A program made the position numbers and the translations under genes. A stretch of DNA of 64,000 bases from Peltaster fructicola (taxonomy: Eukaryota; Ascomycota; Dothideomycetes), in the NCBI GenBank assembly GCA_001592805.2, contig CP051143.1, positions 1,612,001 to 1,676,000 of the forward strand. Direction: 5' to 3'. The notes below the pieces were generated by a model, which was not told the DNA's origin, searched no databases, and saw nothing but the letters and a program-made list of their open reading frames with translations. Shown here one piece after another: positions 21,466 to 32,298 of the stretch (position 1 is its first letter; each line of letters begins with the position of its first letter).

Positions 21466-23359
21466 CGAAGTCTCCATGGGAATAGGAGACTTATGACTGT
21501 GGAGAACATCAATGTTGGCGATGCTCTCGAAGTTTCATTTCGCTGTTCGCTTCTTGAGTTGATCATTAGTTTCCTCACCGCTATGTATCGAGGCTGGTCC
21601 TCATACATGTGTATCATCAAGATTCCGTCGTATTCCATGCAGATTATTGTAATTACATGTACATTATCGCAAGTCAACATGACGTAACATGGCTCAAGTT
21701 TTAGGAAAGTGGAGACACATCTGAGATTAGGTCGACGTCGCTTGCGCGCTCCACAACTTTCAATTACAACCTCAGCATTACTTTGACTTTGCAAACAACC
21801 AATCGTCACGGTCGAGTATCGTCATCGCGCATATATCCAACCTCCAAGGAAGCAGTATCGCTGTCTCCTGCCGTCAGACACCTGCAGCAAGATTGTGGTC
21901 GATAGGTCGGTGTAGCCTAAGCTTTCACCGAGCTGATCTTGTCATTCATGGAGAGCTTGTGTACGGAAAGAGTTGGCCTGGAGGTGCTCGCCCACTAGAC
22001 ATCCTACCGATGGGAACAAGGGGCATCCTGGTAAAGAGTTGAGCACGGAAATTGCACAGCTTGCAGATGACCTGTCACGGCGCCACGTCTCTTTTGCACA
22101 TCTTGCATAGTTCTGCGCACTGATTTGATGCAGATACTGATACGGTGATAGAGTTCTGACAACGATGGCCGTGGCATGTGTTCCGGACGCCAGACACACT
22201 TGCTGCTCGTTATAGCAACGTCGGTGATAGACACGGCCTAGGCGTCCTACTTTGGGTTGTCCTATGCCATCTGAACGCCTCGCTTTTGAGAGTACTGTTT
22301 CTGGTGAGATGCCAACAAGAGATGGTTCATACTTCGGTGGCTTCCAGCCCGTGGCCCAAGAAACTGCGCGATCTTTCAATCAGTCCACCCAAGGCAGTCT
22401 TGCAGATGTGGCGCTTTTAATGTGGCGGCCAGCTCCATCGTTCGCCTCACTGTATTCCACGCATTGTTTGGCTCACCTAGGATGGTTCGTCGCTGAAGAT
22501 CATGGTGACTGCACGGAAAACTATGATCGAGCGAGCTCTTTCATGTACTGATGTGGACTCGGATCATCTCCCAGTCTGATCTGTGGGAGGCAACACTATG
22601 GATCGTCTACACATTCATCCATTACATGTCTATTCTAGTACTGGCTCGCAAAGTATTGCTTCTGCAGATCAGCTGGCAAGGCTCGCCATTACTTCATGGG
22701 GAGCGACCGGAACGTTCACTCGACGCCGGCACTTGCTGCGTAAGGTTTCGCATCGTTGCTCACTTCCAGATTGTCGGGATGGAGTTCAACGCCACAGCTC
22801 GCGGAACGGCATGGCTCTCATCTCAGTGCAAGGTTACTCGGTCTTCGTCAAAGGTCGGTGTACAGCATCAGCCCTCAATCGAGCACATGGTTTGTGGCAA
22901 TTAGCTCAACTGACCGACATGCCAATTCCTCTCGTAGTAGTCCCAACACCCGCATATGTCTCAGTCGCAAGCTAACACGAGCTTCGATAGCATTCTACGG
23001 CCGATGAACGTCAATGTATAGCCATGCTTCATATGAGCTATCAGCGACTAATCCTACTTGCCTATAAGTAGCATTGTACGCCATCGTTTGCTTTCCTTTA
23101 CTTCTAACACTAACCACCAACTTCGTTGGTTCTGCCCGGAGTACCTGCGGAGGCATTGGTGATCTGTTCCTGTTCAAGAACCATTCCAGAACCGTGGTCT
23201 CTCGTCCTTGCGATTGTCCACCAGCTTCACAGCCCGTTGCTCTACGAAGTATAGGCAGACCATTCGCTCACATCTGAGGTACATACCGCTGATCAAGCAT
23301 TACAGACACACACGGCGTCAGCAGTCGGCCATCACTCTGTGGCAAGACAGCCACGAGAC
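21466..23359. other. Intergenic stretch between the two zinc-finger paralogues
   Basis: About 1.9 kb with only short unconvincing ORFs on both strands. The part nearest 23359 holds the promoter of paralogue 2. I see no transposon or long repeat. Confidence 0.45.
23063..23070 (+). promoter_or_regulatory. TATA-like element of zinc-finger paralogue 2
   Basis: TATAAGTA lies 297 bp upstream of the ATG at 23360; a C/T-rich leader follows. The long distance suggests a leader intron or a missing first exon. Confidence 0.35.
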
Positions 23360-24376
23360 ATGACACCAATACCATGTGTGGCATGTCATCAAGAGATCGG
23401 CAGATTCTCCGATCTCAAGCCTCATATCTACAAGCACTGTACAGCGCAAATTCACCAATACAGATGCAAATTATGCAGCTATGAGACCTTCACGAGGAGT
23501 GATCGACGACCGTATAATGGCAAAAAGTGTGACCACCAGTTCGACATCGTTGCCATCTATCCTCCTAAGGTCTTCGGTTGTGCGGCTTGCGGTCTGTTTC
23601 TGGAAACTTTGGACGAGCTTAAGCATCATTTGCAATGCAATGAGAGCAGTGTTCATTCCGTGAAGACTGCGTTGTGTCCGACCAGCAACGGCCACGTGAT
23701 GCGGCTGAGAGGTCTCATACAGCAGAAGAGAGTCCGCGAGATAGCAAACGCTTACCGGCCCCCGGGCTTGTCACTAGAGCAGTGGTTATCATCACTGACA
23801 TGGGACCATGAATATGCTAGGCTCACAGCTGATCGTCTTGAGTTTCGACATGTCGACTACTTCTCAAGGTTGAAAAGGAGCATTCACTTCGGTGTGCACG
23901 ACAGAGCACTACCGTTGCTGCTCACCGATATCTTCTTCAAAGCCTCCTCGGTATTACATTGGATTCATCGTCCGCTCTCCGCCGGGCATGCTCCATCTTG
24001 CTACTCGTGCGCCGGAAGGCGAGCATCAAGCAAACCCCTCGAGGTTCCTGGATGTAATACAAAGGATGAGCATCTCAGCTCGATACTGGATATGACGCCT
24101 TCGCAACCGCAGCTGTTGCCGCAACATTGTCAGTCCCTGGAATTCACAATGCACGACATTCTTGAAGAGCATGGGTCACACCAGGCTCGCTACCATCAGA
24201 CAGAGCACCAATACATACAAGACAACTCTGGCGTGACGAACGCTTCAACGGGTTGGGTTACACAGTCACAGCACCATGCCTTGCCTGCGCAAGACATATA
24301 TGACACCAACCCGAGCCAGCTCTACCACTCGATGGTGATCACGCCGCACTCTGGACAAATGCTTCCCAAGTTGTGA
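23360..24376 (+). CDS. Zinc-binding fungal protein, tandem paralogue 2
   Basis: A protein of 338 aa from the first ATG in the frame (MTPIPCVACHQEIG). The zinc cluster begins almost at once: CVAC at 6-9 with a helix ending HIYKHC, YRCKLC, KKCDHQF, FGCAACG and a second His-rich helix. The second block (NGHVMRLRGLIQQ..WLSSLTWDHEYARLTADRLEFRHVD) matches paralogue 1 position by position with many substitutions, so the duplication is old. The disordered leader of about 90 residues found in paralogue 1 is absent here; an upstream exon could supply it, but I could not define one. The tail is Gln/His-rich. Function is unknown. Confidence 0.7.
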   Translation: MTPIPCVACHQEIGRFSDLKPHIYKHCTAQIHQYRCKLCSYETFTRSDRRPYNGKKCDHQFDIVAIYPPKVFGCAACGLFLETLDELKHHLQCNESSVHSVKTALCPTSNGHVMRLRGLIQQKRVREIANAYRPPGLSLEQWLSSLTWDHEYARLTADRLEFRHVDYFSRLKRSIHFGVHDRALPLLLTDIFFKASSVLHWIHRPLSAGHAPSCYSCAGRRASSKPLEVPGCNTKDEHLSSILDMTPSQPQLLPQHCQSLEFTMHDILEEHGSHQARYHQTEHQYIQDNSGVTNASTGWVTQSQHHALPAQDIYDTNPSQLYHSMVITPHSGQMLPKL

Positions 24377-24862
24377 ATGTCACGTTTCTTTTGTCGACAC
24401 GACAGGACCTCGACACTGTATCATACATTTCGGTCTCCTAATATTCTGACGATCCCCTGCCATTTGAGATCGTCTCTCTTGCATAACTTTCGCTTCTTGA
24501 AGAACAGCGACTGCAACCCATCGTCACCATGCCGCACAATCAGCTGTGTGGACATGGAAATGAGGCGACAGGCGATGCGGAAGCCGTCACCTTACCCATC
24601 GACTGCACAGAGCTCTTGCTTCAGATAGACTGAATCTATCAAGGCCTGCTTTGACGATCATCCCTCTCCATCGTACGATCTTGGCCTTTCGTGGCCAGTC
24701 GCTTGCCTCACGGTCGCTATGTTTGCTGCTCTGAGATGAGATCTATGCCCCTTGTCGATTTCGTCGTGACCCTGTAGCTTCTGAGCCGTCTTGATGTGTC
24801 GGCCTGACGATCGTAACTCATGTTGTGGTGTCTTTCTGACTACAATCGTCTCGCTGTTGGTA
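24377..24862. other. Convergent 3' region, zinc-finger paralogue 2 and NCE101
   Basis: About 490 bp with no supported gene; the two 3' UTRs converge here. Confidence 0.45.
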
Positions 24863-25107
24863 TCATTTCGCTGGGAACCAAGGTTTCTGAGACTCGACCC
24901 ATGCTAAATCCATTCTCTTGCGCACACTAGCCATAGTGTCTCGAAAACTCTTGCCTTTCTCCTTCTCTTCGCGATTGACACGTACAGCGAAGGCCGCAAC
25001 GCCTACACTGATGGCGAATATTGGGTCAATCGACCTGGTGAGTCAGTTCACGTTCTCCAGACACGTGAGCGTCGTGCATACCTTGAGATAATGTAGTGTG
25101 TAGACAT
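24863..25107 (-). CDS. NCE101: NCE101-type non-classical export protein
   Basis: A 65-aa protein in two exons: 25107-25082 (MSTHYIIS plus part of a codon) and 25034-24863, with a 47-nt intron (GTATGC..CCAG). The protein reads MSTHYIISRSIDPIF, then a single TM helix AISVGVAAFAVRVNREEKEKG and a basic tail. This matches the NCE101 family: short first exon, SRxIDPIFA, one membrane span, then RxNREEKE. Yeast NCE101 was named for a role in export of leaderless proteins; its real mechanism is unclear. Codon phase across the intron is exact, and the stop TGA follows KPWFPAK. It lies on the same strand as ATG8, 562 bp from the ATG8 stop. Confidence 0.85.
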
Positions 25108-25669
25108 TTTGAAGCTGACGATTACGAGAAAGAGTGGTGATGTCGCATGAAGGTTGGGGTTGGCGTTGGCGTCAGTCCACAAGCGCCACTCTACCGACAT
25201 GTATGACTCGGAGCTTTATATGGATGACACGATGCAAGTCTCTGATGTAGCAAGGACAACCCCATCGTAGAGTGACCGAAGAGTGCTAGACACGCAGACC
25301 GATATCGAAATTGCGTCTAGGCTCATCAACACACGCAACAAGCTGACAAACAGAATTGGAGCGTTCAACGAACAACGCACGGGACAACTCTGCGTGGTAT
25401 AACGGTGCTTCGTGAAATATGGACTTCGATCGATTATCTTGTGGTGGGTAATGGCCGGGATGATGGCTTGTCGTCAGGCACCACGGCTCAGCGAATTCTC
25501 TTTGATACCTCACCGCCATTTCATAGCTCTTTTCGACTCCATAGCACGTCGGTCAACCGTCTTTCTGATCATAAGCTCCCACTAGATCTCAATCGCAAGT
25601 CATCAGATCAGCAGCGCAGTCGTCGTAATCGATACATTTGTCGTAAGGCTTGAAGCGGTCTGGAAGCAT
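25108..25669. other. NCE101 promoter and ATG8 3' region
   Basis: The 562 bp between two minus-strand genes show no other gene. Short ORFs here lack any signature. Confidence 0.45.
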
Positions 25670-26149
<480 letters not shown>

Positions 26150-26520
26150 CTTCGCTAGCTGTAGGTTGTCGCGATTTGTAGAGCTGTAGTAGTGGGTGCT
26201 GGAGGCGTCTCCGAGAGGTCTCGTAGACGTTGATGAGTTGTTGTAGGATGAAAGAGCTGTATAGGAGGATGCGTCAGATGTCTAGGCGGCAGGTAACGAC
26301 AGCTGGTGGGGTCGCTTGCTTGACTCAGCCTCCCAAAACGGCGGCGCGTGATTCTTGTAGCGGTATCGTGATTGGCGCTTGTGATAGAATGCTTAAGTCA
26401 TTCAGCGAGTATATCTACACTGCAGTCACGATGAGTTGCCTCGAATGGTCAGCAGAGCCTGTACAAGCACAAAGAGCATCTGCAATCGCTGCCTTTGTCG
26501 GACAATTACAGCTTAGTCAG
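26150..26520. other. ATG8 promoter and aminopeptidase 3' region
   Basis: The 371 bp between the ATG8 start and the aminopeptidase stop, both on the minus strand. No gene is seen; it should hold the ATG8 promoter. Confidence 0.45.
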
Positions 26521-29500
26521 TCACAAGTAATTATGAGCTCCCAGCCACGCCCTCACGATCTCAAGGTCCCGCTCCTTGTACTGCGAGTTGACCCTGATGT
26601 TGTCGACAGCAACAGCCAGTCCACGATCAAATCCGCCCTTGTCTTTGTCTGAAAAGAAGGTCTGGATGTCCTGCTCGATATCGGAGCTGGCATACTTTGA
26701 CAGGCACAATCTGAGGAAGCGCTCAAGTACGACCTTGTTCTCACCGAGTTGATCTCTCACTGTCGGCCAATTCTGCTTGATGAATGTCCAGTTCTCCTCT
26801 CTGACCTTGGAGTTGTTGGCGATAGCATTACCCACGCTGTGGACGTCCTGAATGGCGACCTTGCCAGAGAAGCCAAAGTTGAGATAGTCTTGAGCCAGTT
26901 CAGTGGTCTGCACTGAGCCAAGAGCCTGCAGGATGATCTCCCGTCCATCGATCGATGTGGTTGAGCTGAATTCTTTCTTCAAGATCTCGTAAGCATCCTT
27001 GCCTCCATTCTTAATGGCGATGCGGAAGACAGCCCCTCGAAGTGACGGGTGGATAGCGTTCTTGTCGCCACCTGCAAAGGCCTTGAAGCGCTTCTGAGCC
27101 TCTGTGACCACAGCCTCGTGACCAACAAGACCGGCGTTAGTGAGGAGTAGAGCTCGTGACTGACCAGTTAGGAAGTCTTCAGAAGAGTTGAACTGCCAGC
27201 CAACTCTGTCTGCAGTCGCTGATACAAGCTTGAGCTTGAACTTGCGGAGTCCAGCTGAGACTTGTGTATCGCCAGAGAACACTGACATAATCTTGTTAAG
27301 ACTCGATAGGATCTCGCTCCAGACGAGGTAGTTCGCCTCCTGAGCGAATCCCTCAATGAATGCAAGCACGCCAGTCGTGGAGCCAGCACCAGAGATTGCC
27401 AGTGCCGCAGCATCACCAATCACACCGATCTTGTCAGGGATGGAGAGCTTGTCGAGCTGACCACTGAGCGAGGCCAGTCGCGCAGGTGGTAGATTGGTAC
27501 GATAGAACCCAGTCTGATCAGCGTTGATCTTGTAGAAGTCTGTGTTGAGATCTCGGATTGTGTTCTCCTTGCTCGTGAGGGCCTCATGTTGGATTCCTGT
27601 CGCCGTCTTGAGTCCAAGCGGGACCCACCAAGTGGTCTGATTCTCTTCAGACTTGACGTCGCCAGATGTAAGGAAGCGGTCCTGCTGTACAGTGATCTGA
27701 CCAGGCTCCTCACCAATAGTGATGACTGGGAACCCAATCTTCGAGATCCATGGGTCCATGAATGCCTTCACATCTTGACCTGACGCCTGGCTTAGAGCCG
27801 CCCACAGATCGTTAGTCTTAGCGTTTCCGTATGCATGTGCTTTCAGGTACGCCGCCACGCCCTTCAAGAACGTCTCGACACCAAGATGCGCTGCCAACAT
27901 GCGAATGACTGAGCTGCCCTTGAGATAGCTAATGGCGTCGAATACCTGGTCCACTTCGAGAGCGTTCCGGACAGGTACCTCAACAGGATGTGATGTTCGT
28001 AGAGAGTCGAGCTGAAAGGCAGTCTGCATACCCTCTGTCACGAATTGTCCCCAGACGTTCCACTCGGGATGTAAGTGATCGACTGCATACCAGCCGACCC
28101 AGGTAGCGAAGCCTTCGTTAAGCCATAGCTCGTTCCTGAGCTGTTAGTGTAAGTCGATCAACTCGTGCAGTCTACGTACCACCAATCCATGGTCACCAGA
28201 TTGCCGAACCATTGATGTGCAAGCTCGTGCGCCACGACATAGCATACTCGGTTTCGGTACTTCTGATCAGATGCCAAAGGATCAAATAACACCGCAGTTG
28301 TTCGGTATGTGACAAGTCCCCAGTTCTCCATAGCGCCGTGTGACTAGAAATCAATGGTCAGCTTTGCATCTCATCTTGAAACATGGAGGACTTATGATAG
28401 CCTTCCACTGTCAGTCTCGAACGAACGCAAACGCTGCTACTCACAAATTCATGTACTGCCAAAAGGTCAGCCTTGGGCAATGGGTACTCGATTCCGAAGA
28501 TCTGGTCAATCAGTGCGTTTCGTCCATAGCCTTGCAGCTGCATACCTCAGAATAGTAGTCGACAATTTGATGTGCGCTCTCCAGAGCAAGTTTGCCCTGG
28601 TCCTTTAATCCTCTCGTCGTGTATACACGTACAGGCAGATTCTTGCCATTGTACTTGCGTCTCGTGAAGTCTTCGACATACTCGAAGTCGCCGAACGCCC
28701 ATGCCAGCAGGTATGTAGACATCACCGGTGTCTTCTCGAAGCTCACAACTTTGTAGCCTTCCTTCTTGCTTTTGGTTGTGTCTTTCTCTGGCATGTTCGA
28801 CAATGCTGTCAAGTCGTCGGGTATCTCGATCTGAACATCGTAGGTGGCCTTCAGGTTGGGCTCATCGAAGCATGGGAAGGCCCGTCTCGCATCTGAAGAC
28901 TCGAATTGGGTTGAGAACATGTAATGATGCTCACTATCTCTGGCCACAGACCTCGCTGGCTCTGTTGTCGGCTTGTAACGAGATCTGTAGAAGCCGGCCA
29001 TGCTCCGGTTCATCACACCCTTGAACGAAATAGTCAGGACTGCTTTGGAGGAAGCGGATACATCCTGGTCGAAGTGCAGACTTGCGCGTTGGTTCTTCTC
29101 GTCGTAGGTGATGCTCGATGCTTTGCTTGAGGAAGCAGTTTTTCCAGCTTCAGTAAAAAGCTCTGCGGAATGCAGCTTGAGCTGATGACTGTTCAAAATG
29201 ACGGTTTTGGTTGCCTTCTTGACATTTAGCTCAATGTTGACTTTACCTTGGTAGGTCCACGGTTCGCCAGACTGCAGATCGAAGAGCGAGATATCATAAT
29301 TAACTGGCTTCACATCGTCTGGAAGCACTTCCCGATCAGAAGCCATTCTGACAAGACTGCTCGAAGCGTGACTGGAGCAGTACCTGCGGCTGATCGACTG
29401 CTGAGACGTTCGAACGTTGAAGTGTGGTCTGCGTTGGCTTGGCGCCTTCAATGGCAGCTGTCGTAGCTGTAACTGAAGCTTGTGTGACGATGGCTTCCAG

Positions 29501-29637
29501 TAAGTTGAGGATGCACAAGCTGGGCGTATTGCAGCAACGAAGCGAGCGACAGGTTTGTCGGGCGCGATTTCGAGAGCTCGTAGACACCTTACCTTTGCTA
29601 CGAGCAAGCACGGATGTCGCACAGAGACGCTTAGCAT
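26521..29637 (-). CDS. APE2: M1-family zinc aminopeptidase (APE2/AAP1-like), long form with mitochondrial-type leader
   Basis: Four exons: 29637-28546, 28501-28445, 28343-28180 and 28135-26521, giving 975 aa from the upstream ATG. The enzyme removes N-terminal residues from peptides. The exopeptidase motif GAMEN is at 386-390 and the zinc site H422-E423-L-A-H426 is followed by E445 in WLNEGF, the exact HExxH-x18-E spacing. A C-terminal ERAP1-like helical domain runs to the end. The core begins at a second in-frame ATG (29346, [11 protein letters not shown]). The 97 residues before it are basic and poor in acidic residues, with SRRYCSS as a possible cleavage site, like a mitochondrial presequence. 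Two starts could give cytosolic and mitochondrial forms. A leader intron in this region cannot be excluded. Confidence 0.9.
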
Positions 29638-29929
29638 CGGCTGGATGTTGTTTTAGGAAGCTCGAAGGCACGCGAGCAGGTGGAGTAAAAATACCATTGT
29701 GGGTCTGAGCTTTTCGGTATGATGAGGGTCAAGATGGTTCAAATCGCGCGAGGAGCAGGTTGACGCTCATGTATGATTCTGATCGACTATGTGATATGAT
29801 GCGGTCCTCCCAGATGCGCAGCATACCGCAAATGAAGTGTCCCAAGGCCGTACGATGCCCAATCCAACGCCATACCATGCAAATGCCGTTCAAATACATA
29901 CAATGCCAGGTCTGATCGTCGTTGTGCGA

Positions 29930-30438
29930 TCATAGAGCAACCATTACGTCCAGACAGGGTATCCTAAACTGTCTCTTTTCTGCGAAGGCTCGTATCCAAT
30001 CTCCGCCGCCGATACTGGCGTTCCCTGGCACCTGTGCTGTGAACGCCTTCTTGATGCCGTCCATAGCGCTGCTCGCCAGCGAGCCACCAGTCCCGTTGAT
30101 CGCTGTTACTGCCATGGCAGCTGTCTCGAAGAGTGCATCAGACATAGTTGCATTTCCACTGAGTAGCGACGAGATCGTCTCTGTCGGCGATGCTGCGTCC
30201 TTCGGCCATCGAGGCTCAAACCAGTCTGCATTGAAATCGAAGAGTGAAAAGATCAGGACGAAGAGGAGGATGGAGCAGTAGACGCATGGTCGCTGAAGGA
30301 CGTAGTTGGCTGTGAGGAAGAGGATGACATATATTGGAGATGCATTCGTGCTGTGGACGTCAGTCATTGTTAGCTGATGAGTCTCACAATGGCGTACAGG
30401 AAGATCAGCAGCGGTAGCCAGCTGCGTAAGCAGAACAT
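29930..30438 (-). CDS. Small hypothetical membrane protein
   Basis: Exon 1 is 30438-30398 and exon 2 is 30350-29930, joined by a 47-nt intron (GTACGC..CACAG, with CTAAC and CTGAC inside), giving 153 aa. The protein starts MFCLRSWLPLLIFL, so the N-terminus is hydrophobic, followed by ASPIYVILFLTANYVL and a third hydrophobic stretch YCSILLFVLIFSLF near 40-55. After DFNADWFEPRWPKD comes a soluble part of about 85 residues rich in small residues. I infer two or three membrane spans with a soluble tail. I do not recognise the family. Confidence 0.55.
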
Positions 30439-31060
30439 GGTGGTGGCCGTGGGCGATGCGTGCGGTCGTGTGCGCCTGCAGATCTACCGCATTCTTCAGA
30501 GGTGTAGTTTTGCGGTTTGCGCCAGTTTGCGCAGCAATCGCAAGAGTGACGCTCGTCGGATCTTGGATAGAATACTGCTCTGCAATGAGTAATGCTGGCG
30601 AATGTGGTGGTGTAAGACAGAGAATGACAGGATGCTGCAAAGTGGTGGCACATGAGAGCCCTGCCGATCATAGCGTCAATGAGGCTCACATACAGCTGCA
30701 TCTAGAGTCAGAGCAGGGCTCTGCACAGGTTTGTAGCTGGAGGGCTGGCATCAACAACATGATGTTTGAAAGTGGTTGTGGTCAGATTAGAAACCAATAT
30801 GTACTCCTATGTGCTGCATTTCTGCTCTCTTGAGGTGGTACAAACGCACAGTGGTATATTTGTGCGGCCAGCACCACACAATTCAACGCTCCGTTGTCGC
30901 CGTGTTGTGGTCCAGCTTCAACATACAGCCAACTCGTAAGCAAATACTGCTCGCAGTACTGGGTGATCATGATCGGTCATTAACGAACTGTCTTGCAGTT
31001 CTGTGCCTCTAGCACGTATCGTAGTATCGCTGAAGTGATCAAAAGGGTTGACGGTCTTGT
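30439..31060. other. Intergenic region between two small unknown genes
   Basis: About 620 bp with no supported gene. Confidence 0.4.
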
Positions 31061-31372
31061 CTACAGCTCGCCGTAGAGCACTTCTTCAATGCCGCCTTGA
31101 GCAACACCAACAGAAGGTCGCGGCTCCATGAGACCAAGAAGGTCGCTCGGCACCGTCTGCAGCTCTTCTTGTTGTCGAATCTCGACTTTGCTCTTCTGTT
31201 GTCGAATGACGAGGCTGGTCTGACTCCATGATCCGCGTGGCTGTGTCCACGCAAATGTCGTCCATGGAACTTGCTCACTGTAGTCCCAGGAGCTGCTTGC
31301 TCGGCTTGTGTAGCTCTGGATAGAGCTTGATGTGCTTGTGTTGGACATTGCCCGCTCCTTGGTTGATGGCAT
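31061..31372 (-). CDS. Small hypothetical protein, Ser/Gln-rich
   Basis: A single-exon ORF of 103 aa from ATG 31372 (MPSTKERAMSNTSTSSS). It has a Ser/Thr-rich start, a Trp-containing middle (WDYSEQVPWTTFAWTQPRG) and a Gln/Glu-rich tail ending GGIEEVLYGEL. A later in-frame ATG (MSNTS) is also possible. There is no signal peptide or TM. The pattern of residues looks like a real small protein, but I recognise no family. Confidence 0.4.
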   Translation of the reverse strand: MPSTKERAMSNTSTSSSIQSYTSRASSSWDYSEQVPWTTFAWTQPRGSWSQTSLVIRQQKSKVEIRQQEELQTVPSDLLGLMEPRPSVGVAQGGIEEVLYGEL

Positions 31373-32298
31373 GGTGATAGTTTCGGAGGTGAGACAGCTG
31401 TTGACAATGAGGAAGGTCTTATAGCAACGAGATTGATGACAGACGCCTTGTGGAGGCTGCTGTAGTCGAGCTTGGCTTTGCAAGAGGATAAGAGTGTGCT
31501 GATGTTACACCCTGTAACTGGTTGTCCTAGAAAGCTGTACCTGCGGCTGACTTGGCTGATGATGTGAGATGGAAGATCAAACTGTAAATGGGAAAAGAGA
31601 CTGGACGATCAGAGATATATGAAATGAGTCGACGCTGTGATGACACGAAGACAACGACGTATGCGTGACACGTTTCCTACTGTCTATCACAATCACCGAT
31701 ACACGATGAAGGAGCCCATACTTTGACTCCCTGGATAGTGAACAGCAACGTTGGTTGGTTGGGACGCTGCGCCGGTATATGTAACACGCATCAAACCACT
31801 CAAGGAGGTTGTAGCGTCAGAGGATGACGCAGTGCAATAAGCAATCTCCCTCTGTCACATCGGGAAGGCTTCTTCTTTCAGGAGATGATGTTCTTCCGGA
31901 GTGTTTCAGAAGTCTTAGGCGGCCGGTAGAAACACAGGGCAACATTGGCTAATTGCGCCACACTTGGTCGACGTGTTGCAGATCTTTATCTGGCGATGGA
32001 ATCCTCTAGGAGCCAGGAGTAGTTTGTTATGTACAATGAGGACACGCCGCATGTACAGCAACGCTTCCAGACTTCATCGCGTGACAGCAATGCTGTTGGC
32101 ATGTCTATGTATGGAATGTCACAGTCGGCTGCACGAGATAGAGATGATTTGACGCAATGTTTCATGTCTGTCATTCTGAAAGGGCTTAAACATACATTCG
32201 CCTCAGCCATATATCGTACAAGTATGCCCGTCAGGGCCTGGTATCATGCATCCCATGCAACGCCGTCATAATGCTGTACAGAATCGCTAGGAAGTCTC
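31373..32298. other. Intergenic region without a supported gene
   Basis: About 930 bp between the 103-aa protein and the PRP31 stop. ORFs are short and overlap on both strands; none has a motif. Confidence 0.45.

Noticed and set aside
21942-22975. Several short open frames between the zinc-finger paralogues
   Set aside because: They overlap on both strands, differ in character from coding sequence nearby, and none can be joined to a conserved exon. One (22267-22551, plus strand) looks slightly better but has no support.
29700-29780. A tRNA-like B-box (GGTTCAAATC)
   Set aside because: No matching A-box or acceptor stem is found at the right distance.
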